Shown here: one piece after another, positions 1 to 6,390 of the stretch
Layout: each line of letters begins with the position of its first letter
Position numbering within the stretch: the first letter of the stretch is position 1
From: Verrucomicrobiota bacterium
Lineage (GTDB): Bacteria > Verrucomicrobiota > Verrucomicrobiia > Limisphaerales > AV2
DNA length: 7,279 bases
Assembly: GCA_003219345.1 (NCBI GenBank)
Contig: QHOP01000390.1
Span: 1-7,279, forward strand
Direction: 5' to 3'
Translations under genes and position numbers: made by a program
The notes under the pieces: generated by a model
Told to the model about the DNA's origin: nothing
Database searches by the model: none
The model's input: the letters and a program-made list of their open reading frames with translations, nothing else

Positions 1-474
1 CCGGCTCACATACTTGATCGCCTCAAAACCTGCTGGGTGTCGTTGCACGGCCAAACCCCATTCCTGGGGAATCCTCAAGTCTGCTGCCAAAAGGCTCGCC
101 TTGTCCACACCCATGGCGTCCCTCGTTGCCTCCAGGCTGACCGCACACACCTTCAGTTCCGGCACGGCGATTCGGCTGACTAAGCTACGACGCCACTTCC
201 CTATGGGGATCATGCGCTTACCCATAAAGATGTCATCCCCGAAGACCTCCCACAGACACGTCTGGATTGTCGCCCCGAGGTAAAGCAGCAGGTGTGGGCA
301 GTCGGGATGGGAAAACCGATGGTACGAGAAGTTTCCGAACAGAACAGCGGGCGAGCCCGCTTTATGCACCCGAAACCAACTGCGCGCGGGTTGCCGAGTG
401 ACGGGAATTTCACGTTGATCGAAGTCCGCACGAGGCCTCAGTTGAGGGCGCTTCGGCGTTGGTTTACTCGACAT
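1..474 (-). CDS. RES-domain toxin (NAD+-degrading), C-terminus off the window
   Basis: An open frame runs from ATG at 474 to the window edge: 158 codons, no stop. It is therefore a partial gene whose C-terminus lies outside the window. The reading matches the RES fold: WFRVH with Arg35, an RFS motif at residues 53-55, LYLGA with Tyr65, CLWEVFGD with Glu76, a QEWGLAVQ stretch around 137-144, and KYVSR at 154-158, which fits the conserved C-terminal Ser. Conserved Arg, Tyr and Glu in this order and spacing are what RES toxins use to bind and cleave NAD+ (known for MbcT and Xre-RES toxins). Its ATG overlaps the end of the antitoxin gene by 11 bp, the usual antitoxin-first order with translational coupling. 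Expected role: cytoplasmic NAD+ depletion when the antitoxin is lost. Residues before about 30 are basic and Pro-rich and probably a flexible leader. Activity itself is inferred; the family assignment is strong. Confidence 0.86.
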   Translation of the reverse strand, partial: MSSKPTPKRPQLRPRADFDQREIPVTRQPARSWFRVHKAGSPAVLFGNFSYHRFSHPDCPHLLLYLGATIQTCLWEVFGDDIFMGKRMIPIGKWRRSLVSRIAVPELKVCAVSLEATRDAMGVDKASLLAADLRIPQEWGLAVQRHPAGFEAIKYVSR

Positions 475-1042
475 ACGCCTGGGCAGCCAAGCAAACGTCC
501 TTCAGATTACCCTCGCGGAGCAAATCCAAGGGTCGTTTTTCACCCAGACTGGCCTTCGTCTGCAAAAAGAAGAGAATCTTCCCCCAAGCATCCAGGCGCT
601 CATCTCGGTTAAGGATTTCGAGCACTTCCTCCAGACCCGCGAGCACCCGGCCGTGCTCATCAAATTGCCAGCGCGGAAACCGTGCCGCATGGAGCCGTTC
701 TTCCCGCCACGCTAGCAGCCGGCCGGTCTCCAGCCGCTTCAGCACGGCTGTCTTGGAGATCTGAAGTAACCGGGCCACTTCCTCCGAAGACAAACTGCCG
801 CCTTCGGCCTCCGCCAGATGTTGCCGGGCTTCGAGGCCGCGGACGACCGCCAGCGCGAGTTTGTTCCGGCGCGATTCTCTCGCACCGATGGAAAGGTCAA
901 ATGCGAAGTTCATCAATCGCGCGAGCGTGATTGAATCTTGATCCCGGTGTTTGCGGATCACGCCCGTGAATTCATCCACCACGGCCTGTTCTTTTGGCGG
1001 CAGCTTCACTTTGCCGCCTCGCTTCTCGAGTGTCGTTGGCAT
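464..1042 (-). CDS. MbcA/ParS/Xre-type antitoxin (DUF2384 toxin-binding domain), partner of the RES toxin
   Basis: The protein has 192 residues from ATG at 1042. Residues 84-112 form a helix-turn-helix-like segment (SSEEVARLLQISKTAVLKRL) of the kind used to bind the operon promoter. Residues 122-192 match the toxin-binding domain of this family: RFPRWQFDEHGRVLAGL, then LGEKRPLDLLREG and a final Ala-rich helix. In MbcA-like proteins this end plugs the toxin's NAD+ site. The first 80 residues are mostly helical and charged and are not recognised; the protein is longer than minimal antitoxins. The frame stays open upstream to a TTG at 1099, but those 19 codons are made by the 9-bp tandem repeats, so I prefer the ATG. 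No clear Shine-Dalgarno precedes it. Autoregulation through the upstream repeats is likely but inferred. Confidence 0.86.
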   Translation of the reverse strand: MPTTLEKRGGKVKLPPKEQAVVDEFTGVIRKHRDQDSITLARLMNFAFDLSIGARESRRNKLALAVVRGLEARQHLAEAEGGSLSSEEVARLLQISKTAVLKRLETGRLLAWREERLHAARFPRWQFDEHGRVLAGLEEVLEILNRDERLDAWGKILFFLQTKASLGEKRPLDLLREGNLKDVCLAAQAYVE

Positions 1043-1074
1043 AACCACAGATATGCTGATACGGATCGGCAGAA

Positions 1075-1101
1075 TTGTCAACCTTGTAAACCTTGTCAAC
1101 C
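1075..1101 (-). repeat. Three tandem 9-bp repeats upstream of the antitoxin gene (candidate operator)
   Basis: On the minus strand the unit GGTTGACAA occurs at 1093-1101 and 1075-1083, with the one-mismatch copy GGTTTACAA exactly between them (1084-1092). A weaker copy (7/9) lies at 1112-1120 on the same strand. Each exact unit contains TTGACA, the consensus -35 hexamer. The array ends 32 bp before the antitoxin ATG at 1042, where a promoter and operator would sit. No good -10 lies at the standard distance, so the exact promoter is unresolved. The likely reader is the antitoxin's own helix-turn-helix; this is inference. Confidence 0.55.
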
Positions 1102-1134
1102 ACTGCCTTCACTGTCAATCAGACGTTGACCCTC

Positions 1135-1159
1135 CGGTTTAGATTCTCCTTCTGAACCG
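1135..1159. other. Inverted repeat / hairpin in the antitoxin-kinase intergenic region
   Basis: A 9-bp stem (arms 1135-1143 and 1151-1159, one G-T pair) closes a 7-nt loop. The left arm is CGGTTTAGA and the right arm is TCTGAACCG. No T-run follows on either strand, so it is not an ordinary intrinsic terminator. It could be an operator dyad or a structure in a leader transcript entering the antitoxin gene from the right. Confidence 0.35.
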
Positions 1160-1244
1160 TTCACGCACGGGCTTGGCACAAGATAGATGTTCTGGACCAA
1201 GGTGCGTCAGCTGATAACCCGATCCTTTATTGATGGTCCTTGCC

Positions 1245-1282
1245 CCAATCATACCTGCAGAGGCGTAGTCGGAACCTTTCAA
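1245..1282 (-). promoter_or_regulatory. Promoter-like element matching the one upstream of the SBBP gene
   Basis: Read on the minus strand, this 38-bp stretch matches 6274-6311 at 29 of 38 positions without gaps. It starts TTGAAAGGTTCCGACT and carries TATGAT at 1253-1248. It points away from the kinase and toward the antitoxin gene, about 200 bp from that start codon. It may be a distal promoter for the toxin-antitoxin pair, a leftover upstream region of a lost gene, or a repeat. On the plus strand the same bases contain GGAACC, which resembles an ECF -35, about 18 bp before the first possible kinase start, so that reading also remains open. Confidence 0.35.
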
Positions 1283-1300
1283 CCTGATTGAAGAATATTC

Positions 1301-3598
1301 GTGCGTGGCCCGTTGCCCGTAACCGTGAAGATTCGCTACTGCTATGGCTTCTTCGGATTGAAGGCCATGCAAAACTTGCCGTGCGTTTCTTTGCCGTCTA
1401 TGCCTATACTCTCCGCTGTGGGGCCAGGCGCGTCAGGTCCGTTGACGCCGAAATCTGTTTCATTGGGCACAGGAGAGTTGTATTCCAGCAGCGTGAGCGA
1501 CCGGCACAACAGCGCACCAACCATTCCCGACTACGAAGTCCTGCGGCTCATTGGCCGCGGCGCTTATGGCGAAGTCTGGCTGGCAAGGAGCACGACCGGT
1601 CTTTATCGCGCCGTCAAAGTGGTGCACCGAGCCGCATTCGATCACGACCGTCCGTTCGAGCGCGAGTTCGACGGCATCCAGAAATTCGAACCGATCTCCC
1701 ATTCTGAAAGCCAGGTCCACATCCTCCACGTTGGTCGGAACGATGCCGGCGGTTATTTCTACTACGTAATGGAATTGGCGGACCAGGCGGAGCCTGGACC
1801 CAATGGGGTGGGGCGAGCCTCCCCGGGAGTCGTCGAAATGGAAAGTCAGGGCTCGTCTGGAGTCTCGCCCTCCCGGACTGAAGTGATCGACCCCGCTTCT
1901 TACGTTCCGAAAACCCTCAAGTATGAACTCCACGCGCGCGGCCGGCTCCCATTCGAGGAATGCGTACAGATCGGCCTCGCGCTAACCAACGCGCTGGCGC
2001 ACCTGCACAAGAACGGGTTGGTGCACCGCGACGTGAAGCCATCGAACATCATCTTCGTGAACGGCGTTCCCAAGCTGGCCGACATCGGCCTAGTGACCAG
2101 CGTGGATGCCACGCGCTCGTTCGTCGGCACGGAAGGTTACCTTGCGCCCGAAGGACCCGGCACGGCGCAAGCGGATCTGTATAGTCTGGGCAAAGTGCTC
2201 TACGAAATCAGCACGGGCTTGAGTCGGCGTGAATTTCCCGCGTTACCGGACGACATCGCGACCGTTGCGGATCGCCAGCACCTCAGCGAACTCAACGCAG
2301 TGATTGTCAAAGCGTGCCAGGTTGATCCGAGTGATCGTTACCAATTGGCTGCGGAGATGCGCGCAGATTTGGAACTGTTGCAAGAAGGCAGGTCGGTAAA
2401 GCGCCACCGTGGCGTCGAGGCGGTCTGGGCGCGGTTGAAGAAGGCGGCGCTGGCCACGTCGCTGATAGGAGTCTTGGTCGCGGCGATTATCTTTACGAGG
2501 CAAAAGGCTCCGCAGCCGCTGGATCCTCTGACGACCGGCAGGAATGTGGGCGGTTATCCGCCTACGACGATGCGCGGCACTCGGAACCTAGAGGCGTGGA
2601 ATCACTACAAGTTGGGTTGGTCCGCTAGAGATGTACCCCAAAGAGAAGGCACCGTGTCTGCCGAGAACGAATTCCGCGAAGCCATCCGGCTCGATCCTAA
2701 GTTCACGCTGGCGTACTGGGGGCTGTTCAGGGTCCAATTTTCCGATACCTGGGATCTGACTCATACGAAGGCGCCGGCTGAGTTTCGGGGACTCGCTGCG
2801 AAGATGGTCGAGTTGGATAATGGGCTGGCAGAGACGCACCTCGTGCTGGGTTTCATTAGGTTCTGGGAGTGGAACTGGGTGGACGCAGACCGCGAGTACC
2901 GTGAAGCTCTCCGCCTCAATCCAGACTGCACGCCAGCGCGTATTTACTACGGCTGGTACCTCGCTCACGCGGGCCGCACGCGCGAGTCACTCACCGTGTT
3001 GGAGCGCGCCCGGCAAGTAGATCCCACAAGCGCGCATGTTCTGAAAATGATGGGGCACCCTTACTTCGTGGATCGGGACTTCACGAACGCGCTCGCGTAC
3101 TACCAGGAGTCGTATCGGATCGACCCGAGTTACGAATTTGGGCACTTTTATGCGTCGCTGGCTTCCATCGCCCTGAAAGACTATCCGAGAGCCGTTGACG
3201 AGTGGGAGGCCTGCCAAATCAAGCACGGCGACGATCCGCTTAAGATCAAACGAATGTGCGATGAACTGCGTCAAGCTTTCCGAGAACACGGTGAGCGCGG
3301 TTACTGGCTCGAGCGGCTGGAGCAGGCGAAGGCGACGATGGATCCGAACGATGAACCGTATGAATTCGCGAAAATCTACGCACGCATGAGTGATACAGAA
3401 GAATCGTTCAAGTATCTTGAAAAAGCCTACGACCGACACGATGAGTTGATTTACCTCATCTTCGACGATTGCTGGGACACTTGGCGCGATAAAGACCGCT
3501 TCAAAGCGCTGATCACCAGAATTGGACTGGCGGAACTCGAAAGAGAATGGCTGCATCGATTAGCCGATGGGAGAATCGCGGAGCCGCGGTCGAAGTGA
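1301..3598 (+). CDS. Membrane-anchored Ser/Thr protein kinase with TPR region
   Basis: This is a Hanks-type kinase, 765 residues in the longest frame. Domains in order: kinase about 77-362, basic linker, one membrane helix about 383-398, TPR-like repeats about 430-640, and a C-terminal helical region of the sort that follows TPRs. Kinase motifs: glycine loop G85-R-G-A-Y-G90, VAIK-type Lys106, catalytic HRD at 242-244 with K246 and N249, metal-binding D261-I-G (DIG instead of DFG), and APE at 282-284. All key residues are present, so it is probably active, with the kinase cytoplasmic and the TPRs across the membrane as a sensor or docking part. A Gly/Pro/Ser-rich insert follows the hinge at about 162-198. 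TPR signatures include FREAIRLDP and YREALRLNP. The start is uncertain: GTG 1301 opens the longest frame, ATG 1367 and 1400 are alternatives, and GTG 1493 would leave a short leader before the kinase fold, more usual for this family. A TATACT at 1405-1410 could then be a -10. No substrate is indicated. Confidence 0.93.
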   Translation: MRGPLPVTVKIRYCYGFFGLKAMQNLPCVSLPSMPILSAVGPGASGPLTPKSVSLGTGELYSSSVSDRHNSAPTIPDYEVLRLIGRGAYGEVWLARSTTGLYRAVKVVHRAAFDHDRPFEREFDGIQKFEPISHSESQVHILHVGRNDAGGYFYYVMELADQAEPGPNGVGRASPGVVEMESQGSSGVSPSRTEVIDPASYVPKTLKYELHARGRLPFEECVQIGLALTNALAHLHKNGLVHRDVKPSNIIFVNGVPKLADIGLVTSVDATRSFVGTEGYLAPEGPGTAQADLYSLGKVLYEISTGLSRREFPALPDDIATVADRQHLSELNAVIVKACQVDPSDRYQLAAEMRADLELLQEGRSVKRHRGVEAVWARLKKAALATSLIGVLVAAIIFTRQKAPQPLDPLTTGRNVGGYPPTTMRGTRNLEAWNHYKLGWSARDVPQREGTVSAENEFREAIRLDPKFTLAYWGLFRVQFSDTWDLTHTKAPAEFRGLAAKMVELDNGLAETHLVLGFIRFWEWNWVDADREYREALRLNPDCTPARIYYGWYLAHAGRTRESLTVLERARQVDPTSAHVLKMMGHPYFVDRDFTNALAYYQESYRIDPSYEFGHFYASLASIALKDYPRAVDEWEACQIKHGDDPLKIKRMCDELRQAFREHGERGYWLERLEQAKATMDPNDEPYEFAKIYARMSDTEESFKYLEKAYDRHDELIYLIFDDCWDTWRDKDRFKALITRIGLAELEREWLHRLADGRIAEPRSK
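1811..1870. repeat. Inverted repeat inside the kinase hinge insert
   Basis: GGGCGAGCCTCC at 1811-1822 and GGAGTCTCGCCC at 1859-1870 are inverted copies (11/12) separated by 36 bp. They encode residues about 171-190, exactly in the low-complexity insert after the hinge motif MELA. The insert keeps the reading frame. A short palindromic mobile repeat captured by the gene would explain this, but GC-rich drift of a linker is possible. Confidence 0.4.
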
Positions 3599-3667
3599 TA
3601 GTCAATGAAAGGCGCAAAGTAATCAGGCGAGGCAGAACCAGAGCCCACGAGCAATTACTCTTTCTCC

Positions 3668-3691
3668 CTGTGCATTTGCATTCAGTTTTTT
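3668..3691 (+). terminator. Weak candidate intrinsic terminator downstream of the kinase
   Basis: Arms CTG-TGC (3668-3673) and GCA-CAG (3678-3680, 3683-3685) can pair around a 4-nt loop with a 2-nt bulge, followed by six T at 3686-3691. The stem is short and AT-rich and overlaps the last codon and stop of the convergent pseudopilin gene. The rest of 3599-3681 shows no better hairpin. Confidence 0.22.
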
Positions 3692-4557
3692 GGTTTGTAC
3701 CAAATCCAGTTTGCGGTTGGTTCGATTGGATACATTGCGTCGTCTTTGATCGACTTGGTGAAGTCATGCTTCGCGACATGGCCATCTACAAAGAGAATCG
3801 GCGAAACGAATTTTTGATTGTCCTTTTTGAGCTGATTTAAGGATGTCAGCGTGGTCGCTCCGCGAGCGTAGTGCCAGTGGAAGAAAAATTGGTTGCCGCT
3901 GTCCCAATAAACGAAAGCGGGTGGTTCATGCACCATGATGAAGAGCGACGGACTCGGTGCCCAGCTTTCTTTCTTGCCTGCCAAATTGTACACAGGATCG
4001 GCCGCAGCCTGACGTGTAACATTTCCCCAAAGGTATGCGTTAAATCGGTAACTACAGCCGATTGATTCATAGCTAGTCGGTTTCAATGGCCCACTGCCGT
4101 AGCCAAGAAAATTCTGCCCTTTATCGGCGGGACAACGAAATGCCTCAAAAGCCGGAACGTAGCGATAGAGCGGCCGCTTGGTCGCCTTGGCCGTAAAGTT
4201 GACGCCTGGCATTGAATCCTTACCGCCGAGAGCCACGGCATACAACTGTGGATTGCCGGTTTGTTGTGATGCCGGCAGGAATTGCTCGTTGTCCCGTGGC
4301 GGTAGTGTTTCGAAATTGTCATCCGCATACATCTTAGTACCCAAACCGATCTGGCGCAGATTACTCACACACTTGGTGATTTGCGTTGTTTCCTTTGCCC
4401 GGCTCAATGCGGGCAGCAGCAAACCAGCGAGAAGCGCAATGATGGCAATGACAACCAGCAGCTCGATCAAAGTGAAGGCACGCGAAGGACCAAGTGGCGA
4501 TTGACCGGTGACAAGACTGGTGACCTTCGAGGAGCGTAATCGTTCGGACCATCTCAT
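3682..4557 (-). CDS. Type II secretion / type IV pilin-like pseudopilin (prepilin with H-X9-DG-type C-terminus)
   Basis: The protein has 291 residues from ATG at 4557, 19 bp after the propeller gene's stop; an upstream in-frame ATG at 4635 would overlap that gene. A basic leader of 27 residues ends GPSRA, followed by the class III prepilin sequence FTLIELLVVIAIIALLAG with Glu at +5 (E32), the signature for prepilin peptidase cleavage and pilus-type assembly. The residue at -1 is Ala27 instead of the usual Gly, which is seen in related proteins. The hydrophobic helix spans about 28-49. After it come CVSNLRQIGLGTKMYADDN, FRCPAD at 140-145, and FVDGHV at 257-261, the DG element of the H-X9-DG module; the position of the H is Gln248 here. 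The end WIWYKP is typical of verrucomicrobial members. It would sit in the inner membrane with a periplasmic C-terminal part. Solitary copies are abundant in this phylum, and their jobs are mostly unknown. Confidence 0.92.
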   Translation of the reverse strand: MRWSERLRSSKVTSLVTGQSPLGPSRAFTLIELLVVIAIIALLAGLLLPALSRAKETTQITKCVSNLRQIGLGTKMYADDNFETLPPRDNEQFLPASQQTGNPQLYAVALGGKDSMPGVNFTAKATKRPLYRYVPAFEAFRCPADKGQNFLGYGSGPLKPTSYESIGCSYRFNAYLWGNVTRQAAADPVYNLAGKKESWAPSPSLFIMVHEPPAFVYWDSGNQFFFHWHYARGATTLTSLNQLKKDNQKFVSPILFVDGHVAKHDFTKSIKDDAMYPIEPTANWIWYKPKN

Positions 4558-4576
4558 AATCGGACTTTCGCTGACT

Positions 4577-6112
4577 CTACGGCGCTGACAAGAGCGTGCG
4601 GTAGAAACGCTGAGGAAAATCGATGCTCTTGACATCGCGAAATGAAATCGTGCCCGAAATGTTTGTCAGTGTTGCCAATGGAATCCAGTCGCTCAGATTC
4701 ATTGAGCCCTGAAGAATCACCGTTTGGCCGACCTGGCCGACGATGCCAAGTTCAAACCCGGTGTTCGACAGCGTGGTTGGAGTAATGGTCGGTCGGAGAA
4801 CGATTTTTGCGATGAATCCGTCCTGGCTGCCCCCTCTTTCCGCATGTAGCGGACCGACTGTAGGGAAGTTGGTAGATCGAGTGTATCCGACAACGAAGGT
4901 ATCCCCTGCAGGACCAAGCGCAATGCCCCAAGGCCATTCGTCGCCATTCCCACCGAGGTAGGTGGAGTAAATCAAGGCCGACCCAGTTGAGTTGAACGCG
5001 GTTACAAAGCAATCATGTGTTCCGCCACGATAGGTCGTTTGCCACGCGTTTTGCGTTGGAAAATTCCGGGCCGCAGTGACACCGGTGACGAAAGCGTTGC
5101 CGAGCGAATCTACGGTGATGCCAAAGCCACCGCCAGCGTCGCCCTCCTGGCCGCCGAGGTACGTTGAATACACCAACAAGGAGCCAGCGGGATTCAATTT
5201 TGTGACAAATGCGTTGTAAGTTGTACCCTTCAGCCTTGCTTGAAATGCGTGCGCAACTGGAAAATCGGTCGAGTATGTTTCCCCGGTAACATAGGCATTT
5301 CCATCTGAATCCACCGCGATATCTCTGGCACCATCTGTGTCAAAACCACCAAGGTAAGTCGAATAGACAAGCGCGGAGCCATCAGGATTTATCTTGCTTA
5401 CAAAGCAATCTCGATCGCCTCTCAACCTGGGTTGGAATGTGTTGGTGGTGGTAGGAAAAGTTGTGGAGTAGGTATTTCCCGTAATGTATGCGTTTCCGAC
5501 CTGGTCCACGACGATGCCACCCAGAGCGGGAGTCAGGAAAAAAGCGTCGTCATCACCTACGCCGCCGAGGTAAGTCGAGTAGATCAGATTGGATCCGTTG
5601 GATCCCACCTTGGCTACGAAAGCGTCTTTCCCTCCACCGGGTTTCGGCTGCAACGCATTGGCGATGGGGAAATTTTTCGAGTCGGTCCAGCCGGTGATAA
5701 AGGCATTGCCAGTGGGATCGATCGCGATGCCTCCAGCCGCTTCGCTTCCGCTACCACCAAGATAAGTCGAATAGATGAGCGAGGATCCAGAGGGGTCCAA
5801 CTTCGCCAGGAAGCAATCATATTTGCCACCGCCGTAATTGGTCTGAAACGCTTGCACAGTCGGAAAATTCGTTGAGGCGGTGTACCCCGTGATATAGGCG
5901 TTGCCGTCCCTGTCAACTGCGATGCGGCGACCGGTATCATTGCCGCTACCGCCAAAGTAGGTAGAATAAACGATCGCGCCAAGAGGATTTAACTTGGTTA
6001 CGAAGACGTCGGTGCCTCCACCGAATCCTGCAGTCGGCGAATTCGTTTTTGGGAAATCAATCGAGGCGGTTTCTCCAGTAATGTAAGCGTTGCCGTAGGC
6101 ATCAACACACAC
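4577..6112 (-). CDS. SBBP-repeat beta-propeller protein, main part after a frameshift
   Basis: This frame of 511 residues holds nearly the whole mature protein. Six YSTYLGG or YSTYFGG units (near residues 49, 104, 158, 220, 275 and 332) alternate with seven D-x-x-GNA-Y/F-I/V-TG-type units, the last degenerate (GPAGDTFVVG). With the first YSGYLGG in the upstream fragment this gives seven repeats, enough for a seven-bladed propeller. A C-terminal module at about 435-511 (ILQGSMNLSDWIPLATL ... RFYRTL) resembles the cap common on secreted verrucomicrobial proteins. The frame's first possible start, GTG 6112, lies in mid-repeat, so it is not a natural start; the true start is in the fragment at 6251 or 6245. 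Restoring one TG would give about 558 residues. Probably extracellular or periplasmic and protein- or carbohydrate-binding; no catalytic motif is visible. The pseudopilin follows in the same direction and is probably co-transcribed. Confidence 0.88.
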   Translation of the reverse strand: MCVDAYGNAYITGETASIDFPKTNSPTAGFGGGTDVFVTKLNPLGAIVYSTYFGGSGNDTGRRIAVDRDGNAYITGYTASTNFPTVQAFQTNYGGGKYDCFLAKLDPSGSSLIYSTYLGGSGSEAAGGIAIDPTGNAFITGWTDSKNFPIANALQPKPGGGKDAFVAKVGSNGSNLIYSTYLGGVGDDDAFFLTPALGGIVVDQVGNAYITGNTYSTTFPTTTNTFQPRLRGDRDCFVSKINPDGSALVYSTYLGGFDTDGARDIAVDSDGNAYVTGETYSTDFPVAHAFQARLKGTTYNAFVTKLNPAGSLLVYSTYLGGQEGDAGGGFGITVDSLGNAFVTGVTAARNFPTQNAWQTTYRGGTHDCFVTAFNSTGSALIYSTYLGGNGDEWPWGIALGPAGDTFVVGYTRSTNFPTVGPLHAERGGSQDGFIAKIVLRPTITPTTLSNTGFELGIVGQVGQTVILQGSMNLSDWIPLATLTNISGTISFRDVKSIDFPQRFYRTLLSAP

Positions 6113-6251
6113 AGAAAGCCTGCTCCGAGTTCGTTCCTCCGAGATAGCCCGAATAAGTCAGAACCAGGTGCGGCTGCGCGACACCGATGCCGCTAGTGAG
6201 CAAGGCGAGTAGAACTGGAGCCCGGAGCATGTATGTGGTTTTCATGGCCAT
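6102..6251 (-). pseudogene. N-terminal fragment of the SBBP protein: signal peptide and first half-repeat, then frameshift
   Basis: From ATG 6251 (or the in-frame ATG 6245, MKTTYMLRAP) the frame encodes a signal peptide: Lys and Arg near the start, the hydrophobic core VLLALLTSGIG, and a probable cut at GVA|QP. It continues LTYSGYLGGTNSEQAFCVC and hits TGA at 6104-6102. The next frame takes up precisely where the repeat should continue (VDAYGNAYITG). If one TG is added, the joined stretch from YLGG to GNA is 21 residues, the same length as in another repeat of this protein. So this and 4577-6112 are one gene. No clear Shine-Dalgarno is present. Whether it is a sequencing error, a real lesion or a switch cannot be told from one sequence. 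Confidence 0.75.
6105..6113 (-). repeat. (TG)4 dinucleotide tract at the frameshift
   Basis: The minus strand reads TGTGTGTGT here, between codons AFC and VDA of the SBBP gene. One unit more would keep the repeat protein in frame, and one unit fewer than that gives the observed stop. Tracts this short seldom slip at high rates. Confidence 0.7.
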
Positions 6252-6273
6252 TTGGTTATGTTCGGTGTTGCCT

Positions 6274-6311
6274 GCAATCCTACAAACGGAGGTGAAGTCG
6301 GAATCTTTCAA
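6274..6311 (-). promoter_or_regulatory. Candidate promoter of the SBBP-pseudopilin operon
   Basis: The minus strand begins TTGAAAGATTCCGACT and carries TAGGAT at 6282-6277, 25 bp before the ATG at 6251, giving a leader of about 20 nt. The same element, with TATGAT at the equivalent place, is found at 1245-1282. The 23-bp gap between TTGAAA and TAGGAT is too long for the housekeeping sigma; TTCCGA with a 15-bp spacer is an alternative -35. A non-housekeeping sigma factor is possible. Confidence 0.42.
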
Positions 6312-6390
6312 GGGCACGTCATTTTTTCTTCCGAAGCGCCACCAACACATGATTTGCAGCGTTTGTTGCGTGTCGGGTTGGGTCGGCTCG

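Noticed and set aside
14..612. Plus-strand open frames over the left end
   Set aside because: They lie antisense to the RES toxin and antitoxin frames, which have recognisable domains.
1139..1372. Open minus-strand frame of 77 codons between the antitoxin and kinase genes
   Set aside because: It starts with TTG, overlaps the kinase frame, shows no family features, and is crossed by the shared 38-bp element and the hairpin.
2987..3556. Long minus-strand frame (189 codons) under the kinase gene
   Set aside because: It is antisense to the TPR region and shows no domain; it follows from codon bias of the real gene.
4577..6112. Regularly spaced similar segments resembling a repeat array
   Set aside because: They are the coding repeats of the propeller, diverged at the DNA level and without spacers, not a CRISPR array.
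6102..6114. Programmed ribosomal frameshift at the TG tract
   Set aside because: No slippery heptamer, no strong downstream structure and no internal Shine-Dalgarno are seen; a lost TG is simpler.
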